A DNA stretch of 64,000 bases from Pelagibacterium flavum (GTDB lineage: Bacteria; Pseudomonadota; Alphaproteobacteria; Rhizobiales; Devosiaceae), in assembly GCF_025854335.1 (NCBI RefSeq), contig NZ_CP107716.1, forward strand, positions 186,001 to 250,000, in the 5' to 3' direction. Positions 45,800-58,447 of the stretch are shown one piece after another. Position numbers and translations under genes: made by a program. Positions within the stretch are counted from its first letter, which is position 1; every line of letters starts with the position of its first letter. A model generated the notes under the pieces. That model did no database searches. It was not told the origin of the DNA and was given only the letters and a program-made list of their open reading frames with translations.

Positions 45800-46948
45800 T
45801 TGAGCGGGACCGAAGGGGCCTCGGGCTCCATTGTCGATGCGTATGCCGATATGATCGTGGCGGGGCAGGTCAAGCCCGACGCCGCGCAGAAGCGCGCTGT
45901 CGAAAAACTGCAAGCGGTCGCCGAAGGGCTCGGTCAGCTCGAGGCCCATTCGGGTTCGGTGCTGTCCGCCCTGTTCCGGCGCAAGCGCGAGGCACCCAAG
46001 GGGCTCTACATCTGGGGCGATGTGGGGCGGGGCAAGACCATGCTCATGGACCTGTTTTACAAGACGGTCCCGGTTGGTGCCAAAAGGCGCGTGCATTTCC
46101 ACGAATTCATGAACGAGGTGCACGAGGCGATCGCCAAATTCCGCTCGGAAAATCCCGGGACCAAGGGCGCGCGCGATCCCATTCCGGCGGTAGCGCGGCC
46201 GATAACCCGGTCGGTACGGCTGTTGTGTTTCGACGAGTTCTTCGTTTCCGACATCACCGATGCCATGCTGCTCAGCCGGCTGTTCGAAATCCTGTTCGCC
46301 GACGGGGTCGTGGTGGTCGCCACCTCCAATATCCCGCCCGAAAAGCTCTATTGGAACGGGCTCAACCGCCAGCTCTTTTTGCCCTTCATCGATCTGCTGA
46401 CCGATCACACCGAAGTTTTCAATCTCGACGCCGACACCGATTACCGCCGCGAAAAACTCGACGCCCAGGACGTGTACAAGATTGGCACCGGGCCCGAAGT
46501 CGATGCCCAGATGGACGGGCTTTTCGATCACCTGACCGGCGGGGCCGAGCCAAGGCCCGATGCCATCGAGAGCCTTGGCCGCGTGATCACCGTACCGGCC
46601 CAGGCCATGGGCGTGGCGCGGTTTAACTTCGCCGATCTGTGCGAACGCCCGCTCGGGGCGCGCGATTATCTCAAGCTCGCCAATCGCTTCCATACCGTGG
46701 TCATCGACCATGTGCCGGTGTTTTCGCGCCTGAAATCGGACGCTTCGAAGCGCTTCATCCTGCTTGTCGACACGCTTTACGATCGCGGGGTCAAACTCGC
46801 CGCCAGCTTTGCCGCCCCGCTCGATGATCTCGCCCAGGACGACAAGACACGATTCGAGTTCGCCCGCTGCCTGTCCCGGCTCGAAGAAATGCGCTCGGCC
46901 GATTACATCGCCCAGCCCCTGCGCGCCGGTTCGGGTCAGCCCTCCTGA
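45800..46948 (+). CDS. zapE: Cell-division ATPase ZapE (AFG1-like)
   Basis: A 382-residue AAA+ ATPase. Walker A is IWGDVGRGKTMLMDLFY, with HFHEFMNEVHEAI and the Walker B VRLLCFDEFFVSDI; DASKRFILLVDTLYDRGVKL is the ZapE/AFG1 signature. ZapE affects the stability of the FtsZ ring in E. coli. The start is a TTG at 45800; the next ATG at about 45851 would drop a conserved-looking start. It lies just upstream of the TCA cluster, as in many alphaproteobacteria. Confidence 0.94.
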   Translation: MSGTEGASGSIVDAYADMIVAGQVKPDAAQKRAVEKLQAVAEGLGQLEAHSGSVLSALFRRKREAPKGLYIWGDVGRGKTMLMDLFYKTVPVGAKRRVHFHEFMNEVHEAIAKFRSENPGTKGARDPIPAVARPITRSVRLLCFDEFFVSDITDAMLLSRLFEILFADGVVVVATSNIPPEKLYWNGLNRQLFLPFIDLLTDHTEVFNLDADTDYRREKLDAQDVYKIGTGPEVDAQMDGLFDHLTGGAEPRPDAIESLGRVITVPAQAMGVARFNFADLCERPLGARDYLKLANRFHTVVIDHVPVFSRLKSDASKRFILLVDTLYDRGVKLAASFAAPLDDLAQDDKTRFEFARCLSRLEEMRSADYIAQPLRAGSGQPS

Positions 46949-47106
46949 CGCAGTTTCCGTTGCAGGGAAAGTGTCAGCCTTGCAGACCTTTTTGCGGACC
47001 GCCAGGCTGAACGCCCAAATTTACCGGCCTTAGACGAAGGGTTCACTTGCGTCGCAATGTCACAAGGTCTATGGAGGGCGCGAGGAAAACGTTACTTTAC
47101 CTATAG

Positions 47107-48081
<975 letters not shown>

Positions 48082-48153
48082 CCGTTCCGGCCCGGAGGTA
48101 CCCCCTCCGGGCTTTCCCATTTCTGCCGAACACGAAAAAGGTTCGTACCTGCG

Positions 48154-49344
<1,191 letters not shown>

Positions 49345-49385
49345 CGCGCCGCACCCAGCCACACGGAATTTGAGATCAAGATTAC

Positions 49386-50288
49386 ATGTCCATTCTCGTC
49401 AATAAAGACACCAAGATCCTCGTGCAGGGCCTGACCGGCAAGACCGGCACGTTCCACACCGAACAGGCACTGGCCTATTACGGCACCAAGATGGTCGGCG
49501 GCATCCACCCCAAAAAGGGCGGAGAAACCTGGACCGGCGCGGGCGGGGAGAACCTCCCCATCTTCGCAACCGTCGCCGAGGGCAAGGAAAAGACCGGCGC
49601 GGACGCCTCGGTCATCTACGTGCCCCCCGCGGGCGCGGCCGATGCCATCATCGAGGCGATCGAAGCCGAAATTCCGTTCATCACCTGCATCACCGAAGGC
49701 ATCCCGGTGTCCGACATGGTGCGCGTCAAGGCGCGGCTGGACCGCTCCAATTCGCGCCTGCTCGGCCCCAACTGCCCGGGCATTTTGACCCCGGAAGAAT
49801 GCAAGATCGGCATCATGCCCGGTTCGATCTTCCGCAAGGGCTCGGTGGGCATTGTGTCGCGTTCGGGCACGCTTACATATGAAGCCGTGTTCCAGACCAC
49901 AAATGAAGGCCTTGGCCAGACAACGGCCGTCGGCATCGGCGGCGACCCGGTCAAGGGCACCGAATTCATCGACGTGCTCGAGATGTTCCTGGCGGACGAC
50001 GCCACACAATCGATCATCATGATCGGCGAAATCGGCGGCTCGGCCGAAGAAGACGCCGCCCAGTTCCTGATCGACGAAGCCAAAAAGGGGCGCTCCAAGC
50101 CCATGGCTGGCTTTATCGCGGGCCGCACCGCACCCAAGGGCAAGACCATGGGCCATGCGGGCGCCGTGGTCTCGGGTGGCAAGGGCGATGCGGAATCGAA
50201 AATCGCTGCCATGGAAGCGGCGGGCATCAGGGTTTCCCCCTCGCCCGCGCGTCTGGGCACCACGCTGGTCGAAGTTCTCAAAGGCTGA
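49386..50288 (+). CDS. sucD: Succinyl-CoA synthetase alpha subunit
   Basis: A 300-residue subunit. The N-terminal CoA-binding domain has [24 protein letters not shown] sequence, and [20 protein letters not shown] is the family signature. The phosphorylated His is in [17 protein letters not shown]. 41 bases after sucC. Confidence 0.99.
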   Translation: MSILVNKDTKILVQGLTGKTGTFHTEQALAYYGTKMVGGIHPKKGGETWTGAGGENLPIFATVAEGKEKTGADASVIYVPPAGAADAIIEAIEAEIPFITCITEGIPVSDMVRVKARLDRSNSRLLGPNCPGILTPEECKIGIMPGSIFRKGSVGIVSRSGTLTYEAVFQTTNEGLGQTTAVGIGGDPVKGTEFIDVLEMFLADDATQSIIMIGEIGGSAEEDAAQFLIDEAKKGRSKPMAGFIAGRTAPKGKTMGHAGAVVSGGKGDAESKIAAMEAAGIRVSPSPARLGTTLVEVLKG

Positions 50289-50309
50289 GACACGGCAATG
50301 TTATCGGTG

Positions 50310-50329
50310 ACCGGGACTTAGGTCCCGGT
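50310..50329 (+). promoter_or_regulatory. Hairpin in the sucD-sucA leader
   Basis: ACCGGGAC (50310-50317) and GTCCCGGT (50322-50329) form a perfect 8-bp stem with loop TTAG, 21 bases after the sucD stop. It is not followed by a T run, so it may protect mRNA ends or attenuate rather than terminate. Confidence 0.55.
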
Positions 50330-50387
50330 TAACCAAAACGAGACGGCATCGCCGTCATAGTTCGACCGGAATTGGCGGCCCATAGGT

Positions 50388-50435
50388 GGGTTTCCAGAAA
50401 AAGTGGTTACCACTTTTTCGGTTCGGAAACGCGAC
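50388..50435. repeat. Structured repeat copy 3 in the sucA leader
   Basis: Same family as 45638: AAAAAGTGG(TTA)CCACTTTTT is the inner hairpin. The outer arms GTTTCC and GGAAAC are fully complementary, although they differ from copies 1 and 2 (GCTCCC, GGGAAC). This is compensatory variation. Confidence 0.85.
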
Positions 50436-50509
50436 AAGGCAAAAACCGGCAACGGGCAGGTTGAACACATCTTTACTGAGGGGGATCGGGACCCCCAATC
50501 GAGAGCGAA

Positions 50510-53497
50510 ATGGCACGACAGGATCAGAACGAAGCGTTCCTCCTCACTTCTTTCCTTTATGGCGGCAACGCCGATTACATCGACGCCTTGTACGCGCGCT
50601 ACAAGTCCGATCCCAAAAGTGTCGATCCGAGCTGGGCGGAGTTTTTCGACAATCTCGCCGACAGTGCCGAGAGCGTCACCAAAAACGCCGAGGGGCCGAG
50701 CTGGCAGCGCTCTGATTGGCCGCGCACCACCAATGGCGAGATGATCTCGGCGCTCGATGGCAATTGGGGCGAAGTCGCTCTCAAGGCCCAGAAGGCGGTC
50801 ACCGAAAAGGCGAAGGCCGGCGGCGAGCCGGTCTCCACCGAAGCGGTGATGCAGGCGACACGGGATTCGATCCACGCCATCATGATGATCCGCGCCTATC
50901 GCATGCGCGGCCATCTGCACGCCAATCTCGATCCGCTCGGGCTGGAAAACCGCGAGGAAGCTCCCGAGCTCGATCCGGCGGCCTATGGCTTTTCAGAGGC
51001 CGATTACACCCGCGAAATTTTCATCGACAATTATCTCGGGCTCGAATTTGCCACCGTGCCCCAGATGCTCGAGATCCTGCGCCGCACCTATTGCGGCACG
51101 CTGGGCATCGAATTCATGCATATCTCCGATCCCGAGGCCAAGGCCTGGATCCAGGAACGCATCGAGGGCCCGGACAAGGAAATCACCTTCACTCCCCAGG
51201 GCAAGCGGGCAATCCTCAATAAGCTGGCCGAAGCCGAAGGGTTCGAAAAGTTCCTCGACGTCAAATATACCGGCACCAAGCGGTTCGGTCTCGATGGCGG
51301 GGAATCGCTGATCCCGGCGCTCGAACAGATCGTCAAGCGCGGCGGTGCCCTGGGCGTTAGGGATATCGTTCTGGGCATGCCCCATCGCGGGCGGCTGAAC
51401 GTTCTGACCCAGTTGATGGCCAAACCGCATCGCGCGCTGTTTCACGAGTTCAAGGGTGGTGCGTTCTACCCTGACGATGTTGAAGGTTCGGGCGACGTCA
51501 AATATCACCTCGGCGCGTCATCGGACCGCGAGTTCGACGGCAATACGGTGCATCTGTCGCTGACCGCCAATCCCAGCCATCTCGAAATCGTCAACCCGGT
51601 TGTTCTGGGCAAGGCCCGCGCCAAGCAGGATCAGCTTTCGGCCAGGGATGGGCGCTTTGTCGCCGATACGCGCGACACCGACCGCACCGCGGTCCTGCCG
51701 CTGCTGCTGCATGGCGATGCGGCCTTTGCCGGGCAGGGCGTGGTGGCCGAATGTTTCGCGCTTTCGGGCCTCAAGGGGCACCGCACCGGCGGGTCGATCC
51801 ATTTCGTGGTCAACAACCAGATCGGGTTCACCACCTCGCCGCACTTCTCGCGCTCGTCGCCCTATCCGACCGACGTGGCCAAGATGATCGAAGCCCCGGT
51901 CTTCCATTGCAATGGGGACGATCCTGAAGCGGTGGTCTATGCCGCCAAGATCGCCACCGAATTCCGCCAGAAATTCGGGCGGCCGGTGGTCATCGACATG
52001 TTCTGCTACCGCCGGTTCGGCCACAATGAAGGCGATGAACCGAGCTTTACCCAGCCGCTGATGTACAAGGCCATTCGCGGCCACAAGACGACGCTGGAAA
52101 TTTACGGCAACAAGCTGGTCGACGAGGGCGTTCTGAGCGCCGAGGAATTCGCTCAACTCAAGGCCGACTGGCGCGCCAGGCTCGACAGCGAATTCGAGGC
52201 CGGGCAGGACTACCGTCCCAACAAGGCCGATTGGCTCGATGGCGCCTGGAAGAACATCAAGCTCGCCGAAGTCGATGGGCCGCGGCGCGGTGTCACCGGC
52301 ATCGAGCTCGACAGGCTCAAATCGCTGGGCGAAAAGCTGACAAGCGTGCCGGGCGATTTCCATGCCCACCGCACCGTTCAGCGGTTCATGGACAACCGCA
52401 AGAAGATGATCACCGAAGGCGAGGGCATCGACTGGGCCACCGCCGAAGCGCTGGCTTTTGCCTCGCTGCTCGAAGACGGCCACCCGGTCCGCCTTTCGGG
52501 GCAGGATGTGGAACGCGGCACGTTCTCCCAGCGCCATTCGGTGCTCTACGATCAGGAAAACGAATCCACGTTCACCCCGCTCAACAATCTTGCGGAAAAC
52601 CAGGCCCGTTACGAGGTCATCAACTCGCTGCTGTCGGAAGAAGCCGTGCTCGGGTTCGAATATGGCTATTCGCTGGCCGAGCCCAATGCGCTCACGGTCT
52701 GGGAAGCCCAGTTCGGCGATTTCGTCAACGGCGCGCAGGTGGTGATCGATCAGTTCATCTCCTCGGGCGAACGCAAATGGTTGCGCATGAGCGGGCTGGT
52801 GATGCTGTTGCCGCACGGCTATGAAGGTCAGGGCCCCGAGCATTCCTCGGCGCGTCCCGAGCGCTTCCTGCAGCTTTGCGCCGAAGACAACATGCAGGTG
52901 CTCAACTGCACCACCCCGGCCAATTATTTCCATGCGCTGCGCCGGCAACTCAAACGCGATTTCCGCAAGCCGCTGATCATCATGACGCCCAAATCGCTGC
53001 TGCGGCACAAGCGGGCGGTTTCGGGTCTGGCCGAAATGGGGTCGGATACGTTCTTCCATCGCCTGCTCTGGGACGATGCCGAAGCACCCGGCCTGCCCAA
53101 GACCGAGATCAACCTGGTCGGCGACGACAAGATCCGGCGCGTGGTGATCTGCACGGGCAAGGTCTATTACGATTTGCTCGAGGATCGCGAGAAACGCGGC
53201 ATCAACGACGTCTATCTGATGCGTCTCGAACAGCTCTACCCGTTCCCCGCCAAGGCGCTGATCGACGAATTGAGCCGGTTTACCAACGCAGAAGTCGTCT
53301 GGTGTCAGGAAGAGCCCAAGAACATGGGCGCATGGTCGTTCGTTCAGCCCTATATCGAATGGGTGCTCGAGCAGATGGGCCGTCCGGGCGGACGCCCGCG
53401 CTATGTCGGCCGTCCGGCCTCGGCCTCCACGGCCACCGGCCTGATGCGCACCCATGTCGCCCAGCTGCAGGCCTTCCTCGACGAAGCCTTCGAGTAA
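50510..53497 (+). CDS. sucA: 2-oxoglutarate dehydrogenase E1 component
   Basis: A 995-residue thiamine-diphosphate enzyme that decarboxylates 2-oxoglutarate and passes the succinyl group to SucB. It starts with the family's N-terminal FLYGGNADYIDALYARYKSD, has LGMPHRGRLNVLTQLM, the thiamine-binding LLHGDAAFAGQGVVAE, and the C-terminal WCQEEPKNMGAWSFVQPYIE. GAGAG is the ribosome site; a small GGGGG/CCCCC hairpin lies 13-30 bases upstream of the ATG. Full length. Confidence 0.99.
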   Translation: MARQDQNEAFLLTSFLYGGNADYIDALYARYKSDPKSVDPSWAEFFDNLADSAESVTKNAEGPSWQRSDWPRTTNGEMISALDGNWGEVALKAQKAVTEKAKAGGEPVSTEAVMQATRDSIHAIMMIRAYRMRGHLHANLDPLGLENREEAPELDPAAYGFSEADYTREIFIDNYLGLEFATVPQMLEILRRTYCGTLGIEFMHISDPEAKAWIQERIEGPDKEITFTPQGKRAILNKLAEAEGFEKFLDVKYTGTKRFGLDGGESLIPALEQIVKRGGALGVRDIVLGMPHRGRLNVLTQLMAKPHRALFHEFKGGAFYPDDVEGSGDVKYHLGASSDREFDGNTVHLSLTANPSHLEIVNPVVLGKARAKQDQLSARDGRFVADTRDTDRTAVLPLLLHGDAAFAGQGVVAECFALSGLKGHRTGGSIHFVVNNQIGFTTSPHFSRSSPYPTDVAKMIEAPVFHCNGDDPEAVVYAAKIATEFRQKFGRPVVIDMFCYRRFGHNEGDEPSFTQPLMYKAIRGHKTTLEIYGNKLVDEGVLSAEEFAQLKADWRARLDSEFEAGQDYRPNKADWLDGAWKNIKLAEVDGPRRGVTGIELDRLKSLGEKLTSVPGDFHAHRTVQRFMDNRKKMITEGEGIDWATAEALAFASLLEDGHPVRLSGQDVERGTFSQRHSVLYDQENESTFTPLNNLAENQARYEVINSLLSEEAVLGFEYGYSLAEPNALTVWEAQFGDFVNGAQVVIDQFISSGERKWLRMSGLVMLLPHGYEGQGPEHSSARPERFLQLCAEDNMQVLNCTTPANYFHALRRQLKRDFRKPLIIMTPKSLLRHKRAVSGLAEMGSDTFFHRLLWDDAEAPGLPKTEINLVGDDKIRRVVICTGKVYYDLLEDREKRGINDVYLMRLEQLYPFPAKALIDELSRFTNAEVVWCQEEPKNMGAWSFVQPYIEWVLEQMGRPGGRPRYVGRPASASTATGLMRTHVAQLQAFLDEAFE

Positions 53498-53563
53498 GCC
53501 CGAACCGAGATTGACGAACCCGGCGCTGCCGGGACCCCAAAGCGAATTGGAAGGATACGAGAG

Positions 53564-54799
53564 ATGTCCACTGAAGTCCGCGTCCCGACCCTGGGCGAAA
53601 GCGTTACCGAAGCCACGATCGGGCAATGGTTCAAAAAGGTCGGCGACGCCGTTTCGGCCGACGAGCCCATTGTCGAGCTTGAAACCGACAAGGTGACCAT
53701 CGAGGTTCCGGCGCCGGTGTCTGGCACGCTCGAAGCGATTTCGGTCAATGAGGGCGATACCGTGGAAGTCGGCGCGCTGATCGCCGCGATTGCTGCCGGC
53801 GCCGCCCCGGCCAAATCGGCCGAGGCGCCCAAGGAAGAGCCCAAGGCCGAAGCCCCCAAGGCCGAGGCGGCCAAGCCTGCCGAAGCGCCCGCTCCCGCCG
53901 CCAAGACCGAAATGCCGCCCGCACCGTCCGCCGCCAAGCTGATGGCAGAGCGTGACGTCGATCCGTCCTCGGTTTCGGGTTCGGGCAAGCGCGGCCAGGT
54001 TCTGAAGGAAGATGTGCTCAAGGCGCTCGACAATACCGGCCCGGCCAAGGTCGAGGCGCCGGCTCCTGCCGCACCGCGCGCCGCACGGGCAGAGGATCAG
54101 GGCGGCGAAGAGCGGGTCAAGATGACCCGTCTGCGCCAGACCATCGCCAAGCGTCTGAAGGATGCCCAGAACTCGGCCGCCATGCTCACCACCTTCAACG
54201 AGGTGGACATGAAGCCGGTCATGGATCTGCGCAATTCCTACAAGGAACTGTTCGAGAAAAAGCACGGCGTCAAACTGGGCTTCATGGGCTTTTTCACCAA
54301 GGCCGTTGTCCATGCGCTCAAGGAAATCCCGGCGGTCAATGCAGAGATCGACGGCACCGACATCATCTACAAGAACTTCGCCCATATCGGCGTTGCCGTG
54401 GGCACCGAAAAGGGCCTCGTCGTCCCGGTGGTGCGTGACGCCGACCAGATGACCATTGCCGAGATCGAAAAGGAAATCTCCCGGCTCGGACGCGCGGCGC
54501 GCGACGGCCAGCTTTCGATGGCCGATATGCAGGGGGGCACCTTCACCATCTCCAATGGCGGCGTTTACGGCTCGCTGATGAGCACCCCGATCCTCAATGC
54601 CCCCCAGTCGGGCATTCTGGGCATGCACAAGATCCAGGAACGCCCCGTGGTTGTCGGCGGTCAGGTCGTTATCCGCCCGATGATGTATCTGGCGCTCTCC
54701 TACGATCACCGGATTGTCGATGGCAAGGAAGCGGTCACCTTCCTGGTTCGCGTCAAGGAAAGCCTCGAGGATCCGCAGCGGCTGGTGCTGGATCTTTAG
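53564..54799 (+). CDS. sucB: 2-oxoglutarate dehydrogenase E2 (dihydrolipoyl succinyltransferase)
   Basis: A 411-residue core of the complex. The lipoyl domain has the target Lys in [19 protein letters not shown], then an Ala/Pro/Lys linker, the E3/E1-binding domain ([18 protein letters not shown]), and the catalytic domain with [17 protein letters not shown] (His and Asp). AAGGA precedes the ATG. 66 bp after sucA. Confidence 0.99.
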   Translation: MSTEVRVPTLGESVTEATIGQWFKKVGDAVSADEPIVELETDKVTIEVPAPVSGTLEAISVNEGDTVEVGALIAAIAAGAAPAKSAEAPKEEPKAEAPKAEAAKPAEAPAPAAKTEMPPAPSAAKLMAERDVDPSSVSGSGKRGQVLKEDVLKALDNTGPAKVEAPAPAAPRAARAEDQGGEERVKMTRLRQTIAKRLKDAQNSAAMLTTFNEVDMKPVMDLRNSYKELFEKKHGVKLGFMGFFTKAVVHALKEIPAVNAEIDGTDIIYKNFAHIGVAVGTEKGLVVPVVRDADQMTIAEIEKEISRLGRAARDGQLSMADMQGGTFTISNGGVYGSLMSTPILNAPQSGILGMHKIQERPVVVGGQVVIRPMMYLALSYDHRIVDGKEAVTFLVRVKESLEDPQRLVLDL

Positions 54800-54847
54800 A
54801 GCACGGGCAGAAAAAGTTGCAGACTTTTCCGGTTCGATCCGCGCGAC
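54800..54847. repeat. Structured repeat copy 4 (diverged)
   Basis: GAAAAAGTTGCAGACTTTTCCGG forms a shorter inner hairpin and keeps the CGGTTCG...CGCGAC tail of copies 1-3. It starts directly at the sucB stop, ahead of the MAPEG gene. Confidence 0.7.
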
Positions 54848-54967
54848 AAGCAGGAACCTGGAGCGCAGCGCCAGGATTTTGGACAGTCCATTGGGCGTCG
54901 GGGCGCAGTGCACCGAGGGTCCAATGGGCGTCAGTCCGGCCCGAACAGGCTCTAAGGGGGGTCATCA

Positions 54968-55357
54968 ATGACCTTTGAGTTATGGATGGTTGTCGCCTCG
55001 GTCGTGCTGCTTTTTGCGCAGATCACCATCCAGGCGCTTCTTTTGACCGAGCAGTTGGGCCGCGAATACAATGCCGGTCCGCGCGATGAGGGCACGCCTC
55101 TCACCGGCCGTGCCGGGCGGGCCAAGCGCATGGTCGAGAACTATCTCGAGACCTATCCCGCCTTTATCGCCCTGGCGCTGGCGGTGGTGGTCTCGAATGG
55201 TTCGGACTGGCTGACCCTGGGTGGTTCCGGGCTCTATATCGTGGGCCGCATCGTCTATATTCCCCTTTATCTTCAAGGGATTGCCTATTTCCGCTCCATG
55301 GTCTGGATCCTCGCCTCGCTGGGACTGGTCGCCATGACAATCGGGCTGATCGTCTGA
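54968..55357 (+). CDS. MAPEG-family membrane protein
   Basis: A 129-residue protein with four hydrophobic helices. GREYNAGPRDEGTPLTGRAG and AGRAKRMVENYLETYPAF match the MAPEG family (membrane-associated eicosanoid/glutathione metabolism proteins), whose bacterial members mostly lack known roles. Its place between sucB and lpdA is conserved in related genomes and suggests only co-transcription. Confidence 0.9.
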   Translation: MTFELWMVVASVVLLFAQITIQALLLTEQLGREYNAGPRDEGTPLTGRAGRAKRMVENYLETYPAFIALALAVVVSNGSDWLTLGGSGLYIVGRIVYIPLYLQGIAYFRSMVWILASLGLVAMTIGLIV

Positions 55358-55397
55358 GACAGCCACAAACAACTGACTGAGTTGAGGACATGAACTG

Positions 55398-56804
55398 ATG
55401 GCCGACACATTTGATCTCACCATAATCGGCACCGGACCGGGCGGCTATGTCTGCGCCGTTCGCGCCGCACAGCTTGGCATGAAGGTCGCCGTTGTCGAGA
55501 AATGGCCGAGTTTCGGGGGCACCTGCCTCAATATCGGCTGCATCCCGTCCAAGGCGCTGCTGCACGCTTCGGAAATGTTTGAGGAAGCCGGCCACACCTT
55601 TCCCCAGCTCGGCATCGAGGTCGGCGCGCCCAAACTCAACCTGTCCGCCATGATGGCCCATAAGGACGATACCGTTGCCTCCAACACGGGCGGCATCGAA
55701 TATCTGTTCAAAAAGAACAAGATAACTGCCTTTAGAGGCACCGGCAGGATTGCCGCGCAGGGCAAGGTGACCGTCACCGCCGAGGATGGTTCGGCAACCG
55801 ACATCGAAACCAAGAACATCGTCATCGCCACCGGTTCGGTGTCGGCCAATTTGCCGGGCATAGAGATTGACGAAGAGAAAATCGTCACTTCGACCGGAGC
55901 CCTCAAACTCGATAAGGTGCCAGATAACCTGCTGGTTATAGGTGCCGGCGTCATCGGCCTCGAACTCGGTTCGGTCTGGGCCCGCCTCGGCGCCAAGGTC
56001 ACGGTCGTCGAATTCCTCGATCGCATCCTGCCCGGCATGGATCTCGACGTGGCCAAACAGTTCCAGAGAATGCTGTCAAAACAAGGGTTTGACTTCAAAC
56101 TCGGCACCAAGGTCACCGGCATCGAAAAGACCGAATCGGGTCTGGTTGCCACCCTCGAACCCGCCGCGGGCGGCGAGGCATCGACGCTGCAAACCGACAT
56201 CGCCCTGGTCTCGATCGGCCGCGTTCCCTTCACCGACGGGCTCGGGCTCGACGATCTGGGCATCGAGCGCGACAATCGCGGCCGGGTCGTAACCGACGGA
56301 CATTACAAGACAAATCTCGACGGGATCTATGCGATCGGGGATGTGATCGCCGGTCCGATGCTGGCCCACAAGGCCGAGGATGAGGGCATCGCCATCGCCG
56401 AAATCCTCGCTGGACAGGCGGGACATGTGAATTATTCCGTTATCCCCGGCGTGGTTTACACCAACCCCGAAGTCGCCTCGGTCGGCAAGACCGAAGAAGA
56501 CCTCAAGGCCGAGGGCATTGCTTACAAGGCGGCGAAATTTCCCTTTACCGCCAATGGCCGTGCCAAGGCGATGCTGGCCCCGCAGGGGTTCGTCAAGATC
56601 CTTGCGGACAAGGAAACCGACCGGGTTCTGGGCTGTCACATCGTGGGTAAGGGCGCTGGCGAAATGATCCACGAAGCCGCTGTGCTGATGGAATTTGGTG
56701 GCTCGGCCGAGGATCTTGCCCGCACCTGCCATGCCCATCCCACCATGAGCGAAGCAGTGCGCGAGGCCGCGCTGGGGCTTGGCGACGGGTCGATCCACAT
56801 CTAG
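55398..56804 (+). CDS. lpdA: Dihydrolipoyl dehydrogenase (E3 of 2-oxoglutarate dehydrogenase)
   Basis: A 468-residue flavoprotein that reoxidises dihydrolipoyl groups with NAD+. The redox cysteines are in [23 protein letters not shown]-binding [19 protein letters not shown]; and the C-terminal [15 protein letters not shown] has the His-Glu pair. GAGGA precedes the ATG. Confidence 0.98.
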   Translation: MADTFDLTIIGTGPGGYVCAVRAAQLGMKVAVVEKWPSFGGTCLNIGCIPSKALLHASEMFEEAGHTFPQLGIEVGAPKLNLSAMMAHKDDTVASNTGGIEYLFKKNKITAFRGTGRIAAQGKVTVTAEDGSATDIETKNIVIATGSVSANLPGIEIDEEKIVTSTGALKLDKVPDNLLVIGAGVIGLELGSVWARLGAKVTVVEFLDRILPGMDLDVAKQFQRMLSKQGFDFKLGTKVTGIEKTESGLVATLEPAAGGEASTLQTDIALVSIGRVPFTDGLGLDDLGIERDNRGRVVTDGHYKTNLDGIYAIGDVIAGPMLAHKAEDEGIAIAEILAGQAGHVNYSVIPGVVYTNPEVASVGKTEEDLKAEGIAYKAAKFPFTANGRAKAMLAPQGFVKILADKETDRVLGCHIVGKGAGEMIHEAAVLMEFGGSAEDLARTCHAHPTMSEAVREAALGLGDGSIHI

Positions 56805-56827
56805 CGCTCAATCTGCGTCACGCATAA

Positions 56828-56859
56828 AAAAGGCCGCATCCCCAGGGATGCGGCCTTTT
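56828..56859 (+). terminator. Terminator of the TCA cluster
   Basis: A 15-base stem (AAAAGGCCGCATCCC with GGGATGCGGCCTTTT) with a tight loop lies 24 bases after lpdA and before the convergent repeat protein. T runs lie on both sides, so it may work in both directions. Confidence 0.9.
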
Positions 56860-56877
56860 CATTTGCAGCGATGACGC

Positions 56878-58431
56878 TCAGGGATTGTAGGTCACGGTCC
56901 CGGCATCATAGGCGGCCCGGCAGTCGCTGGCGTCAGCGAGCATGTTGGATTCGAGCAGCTCAAGCGCGCCGCCACGGCCCTGGAAGCGCGGGTCGTCGCA
57001 GACGCCGTCATAGGCCGAGGCGCTTGAATCATCGCCGAAATTGATCCGGAAGTCGCCGTCCGAGCTCTCATCGGCCAGCGTTACGGTGCCCTCAGTGTAG
57101 GCGGTCGAGCAGTCAGTGGCATCGGCCATCAGATGATCGTCAAGTGCTACGCCGACCCCCGGGCCGGTAAAGCGCGGATCGTCGCATTCGGCATCGTTGG
57201 AATAGGTGCCCGAATCATCGCCGAAATCGATGCCGTCGATCACCGTGGTGCCGGTACCATCGCCCAAATAGGTCACGTCACCGGCCTCGAATGCCTCACG
57301 GCAATCGGTGGCGTCGGCCAGAAGATGGCTATCGAGGCTGCCGCCGAAGCGGGGGTCGTCGCATTCGCCGTCATTGGCCCAATTGCCTGAATCGTCACCG
57401 AAATCGATATCGTCGATCGCGACGTCGGCGCCGGCTTCATCGGATGGGGTGTAGGTCACTTCGCCCGCTTCATAAGCCGTACGGCAGTCGGTGGCATCGG
57501 CCAGAAGATGGCTGTCGAGGCCGCCGCCGAAGCGTGGATCGTCGCATTCGTCATCATTGGCCCAGGTGCCCGAATCATCGCCGAAGTCGATGTCGTCCGC
57601 AGAAACGTCGTTTCCGCTGTCATCGGGCGCGTCATAGGTCACTTCACCAGCTTCATAAGCGGTGCGGCAGTCAGTGGCATCGGCGAACTCATGGCTGGTG
57701 AGCGAACCGCCAAAGCGCGGGTCATCACATTCGCCGTCATTGGCCCAAGTGCCTGTGTCGTCGCCGAAATCTATGTCGCCCGCGACGATTTCACTGCCAG
57801 CATCTTCCGGCGCGTCATAGGTCACTTCGCCGGCTTCATAAGCGGTGCGGCAGTCAGTGGCATCGGCGAATTCATGGCTGGTGAGCGAACCGCCAAAGCG
57901 CGGGTCATCGCATTCGCCATCATTGGCCCATGTGCCCGAATCGTCACCGAAATCGATGGCATCGCCCGGCTGCACCGCTCCGCTGACCTCATTGGATGGG
58001 GCAAAAGTGACCTCGCCGGCCTCATAGGCCGTGCGGCAGTCTGTGGCGTCGGCCATAAGATGGCTGTCGAGCGTGCCGCCGAAACGGGGGTCGTCGCATT
58101 CGTCGTCGTTTGCCCAGGCTCCTGAATCATCGCCGAAATCGATCTCGCTATCGCTTTGGGCGGCCGGGGTGGCGGGATCGTCGGCTGTAACCAGCGTGAC
58201 TTCGCCCGCTTCGAACGCAGCCTGACAGTCGGCGGCATCGCGCATCTCGTCGACCGGGCTGCGGATCAGCGCCGCTCCAGGACCCTCAAAGCGCGGATCG
58301 TCGCACTGGTCGTCATTGGCCCAGGTGCTCGAATTGTCGCCGAAATCGATATCCTGGGCCAGCGCTGGCGCGCCCAGTGCAAGACCGAGGGCGAGCGCGG
58401 CGCTGCTCATCATCAACCTTGTTGTCTTCAT
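56878..58431 (-). CDS. Exported protein of eight tandem Cys-containing repeats
   Basis: A 517-residue protein with a signal peptide (MMSSAALALGLALGAPALA, cut before QD) and eight tandem repeats of about 55-65 residues. Each repeat starts (I)DFGDDSGTWAND, continues ECDDPRFGG, and ends DATDC(R)xAYEAGEVTY. Each has two Cys, so a disulfide per repeat is likely, and rows of Asp (DFGDDS, ECDDPRF) may bind Ca2+ (inference). Spacers are acidic and variable. Repeats 3 and 4 are nearly identical in DNA (offset 183 bp), which suggests recent duplication. Similar single repeats occur in other exported alphaproteobacterial proteins. Function unknown. Confidence 0.85.
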   Translation of the reverse strand: MKTTRLMMSSAALALGLALGAPALAQDIDFGDNSSTWANDDQCDDPRFEGPGAALIRSPVDEMRDAADCQAAFEAGEVTLVTADDPATPAAQSDSEIDFGDDSGAWANDDECDDPRFGGTLDSHLMADATDCRTAYEAGEVTFAPSNEVSGAVQPGDAIDFGDDSGTWANDGECDDPRFGGSLTSHEFADATDCRTAYEAGEVTYDAPEDAGSEIVAGDIDFGDDTGTWANDGECDDPRFGGSLTSHEFADATDCRTAYEAGEVTYDAPDDSGNDVSADDIDFGDDSGTWANDDECDDPRFGGGLDSHLLADATDCRTAYEAGEVTYTPSDEAGADVAIDDIDFGDDSGNWANDGECDDPRFGGSLDSHLLADATDCREAFEAGDVTYLGDGTGTTVIDGIDFGDDSGTYSNDAECDDPRFTGPGVGVALDDHLMADATDCSTAYTEGTVTLADESSDGDFRINFGDDSSASAYDGVCDDPRFQGRGGALELLESNMLADASDCRAAYDAGTVTYNP

Positions 58432-58447
58432 GAAAGTCTCGTCCCTC

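Noticed and set aside
51518..54913. 1,131-codon open frame antisense to sucA-sucB
   Set aside because: It lies entirely opposite two clearly conserved genes and is low-complexity (Gly/His/Arg-rich); it results from GC-rich third-position bias.
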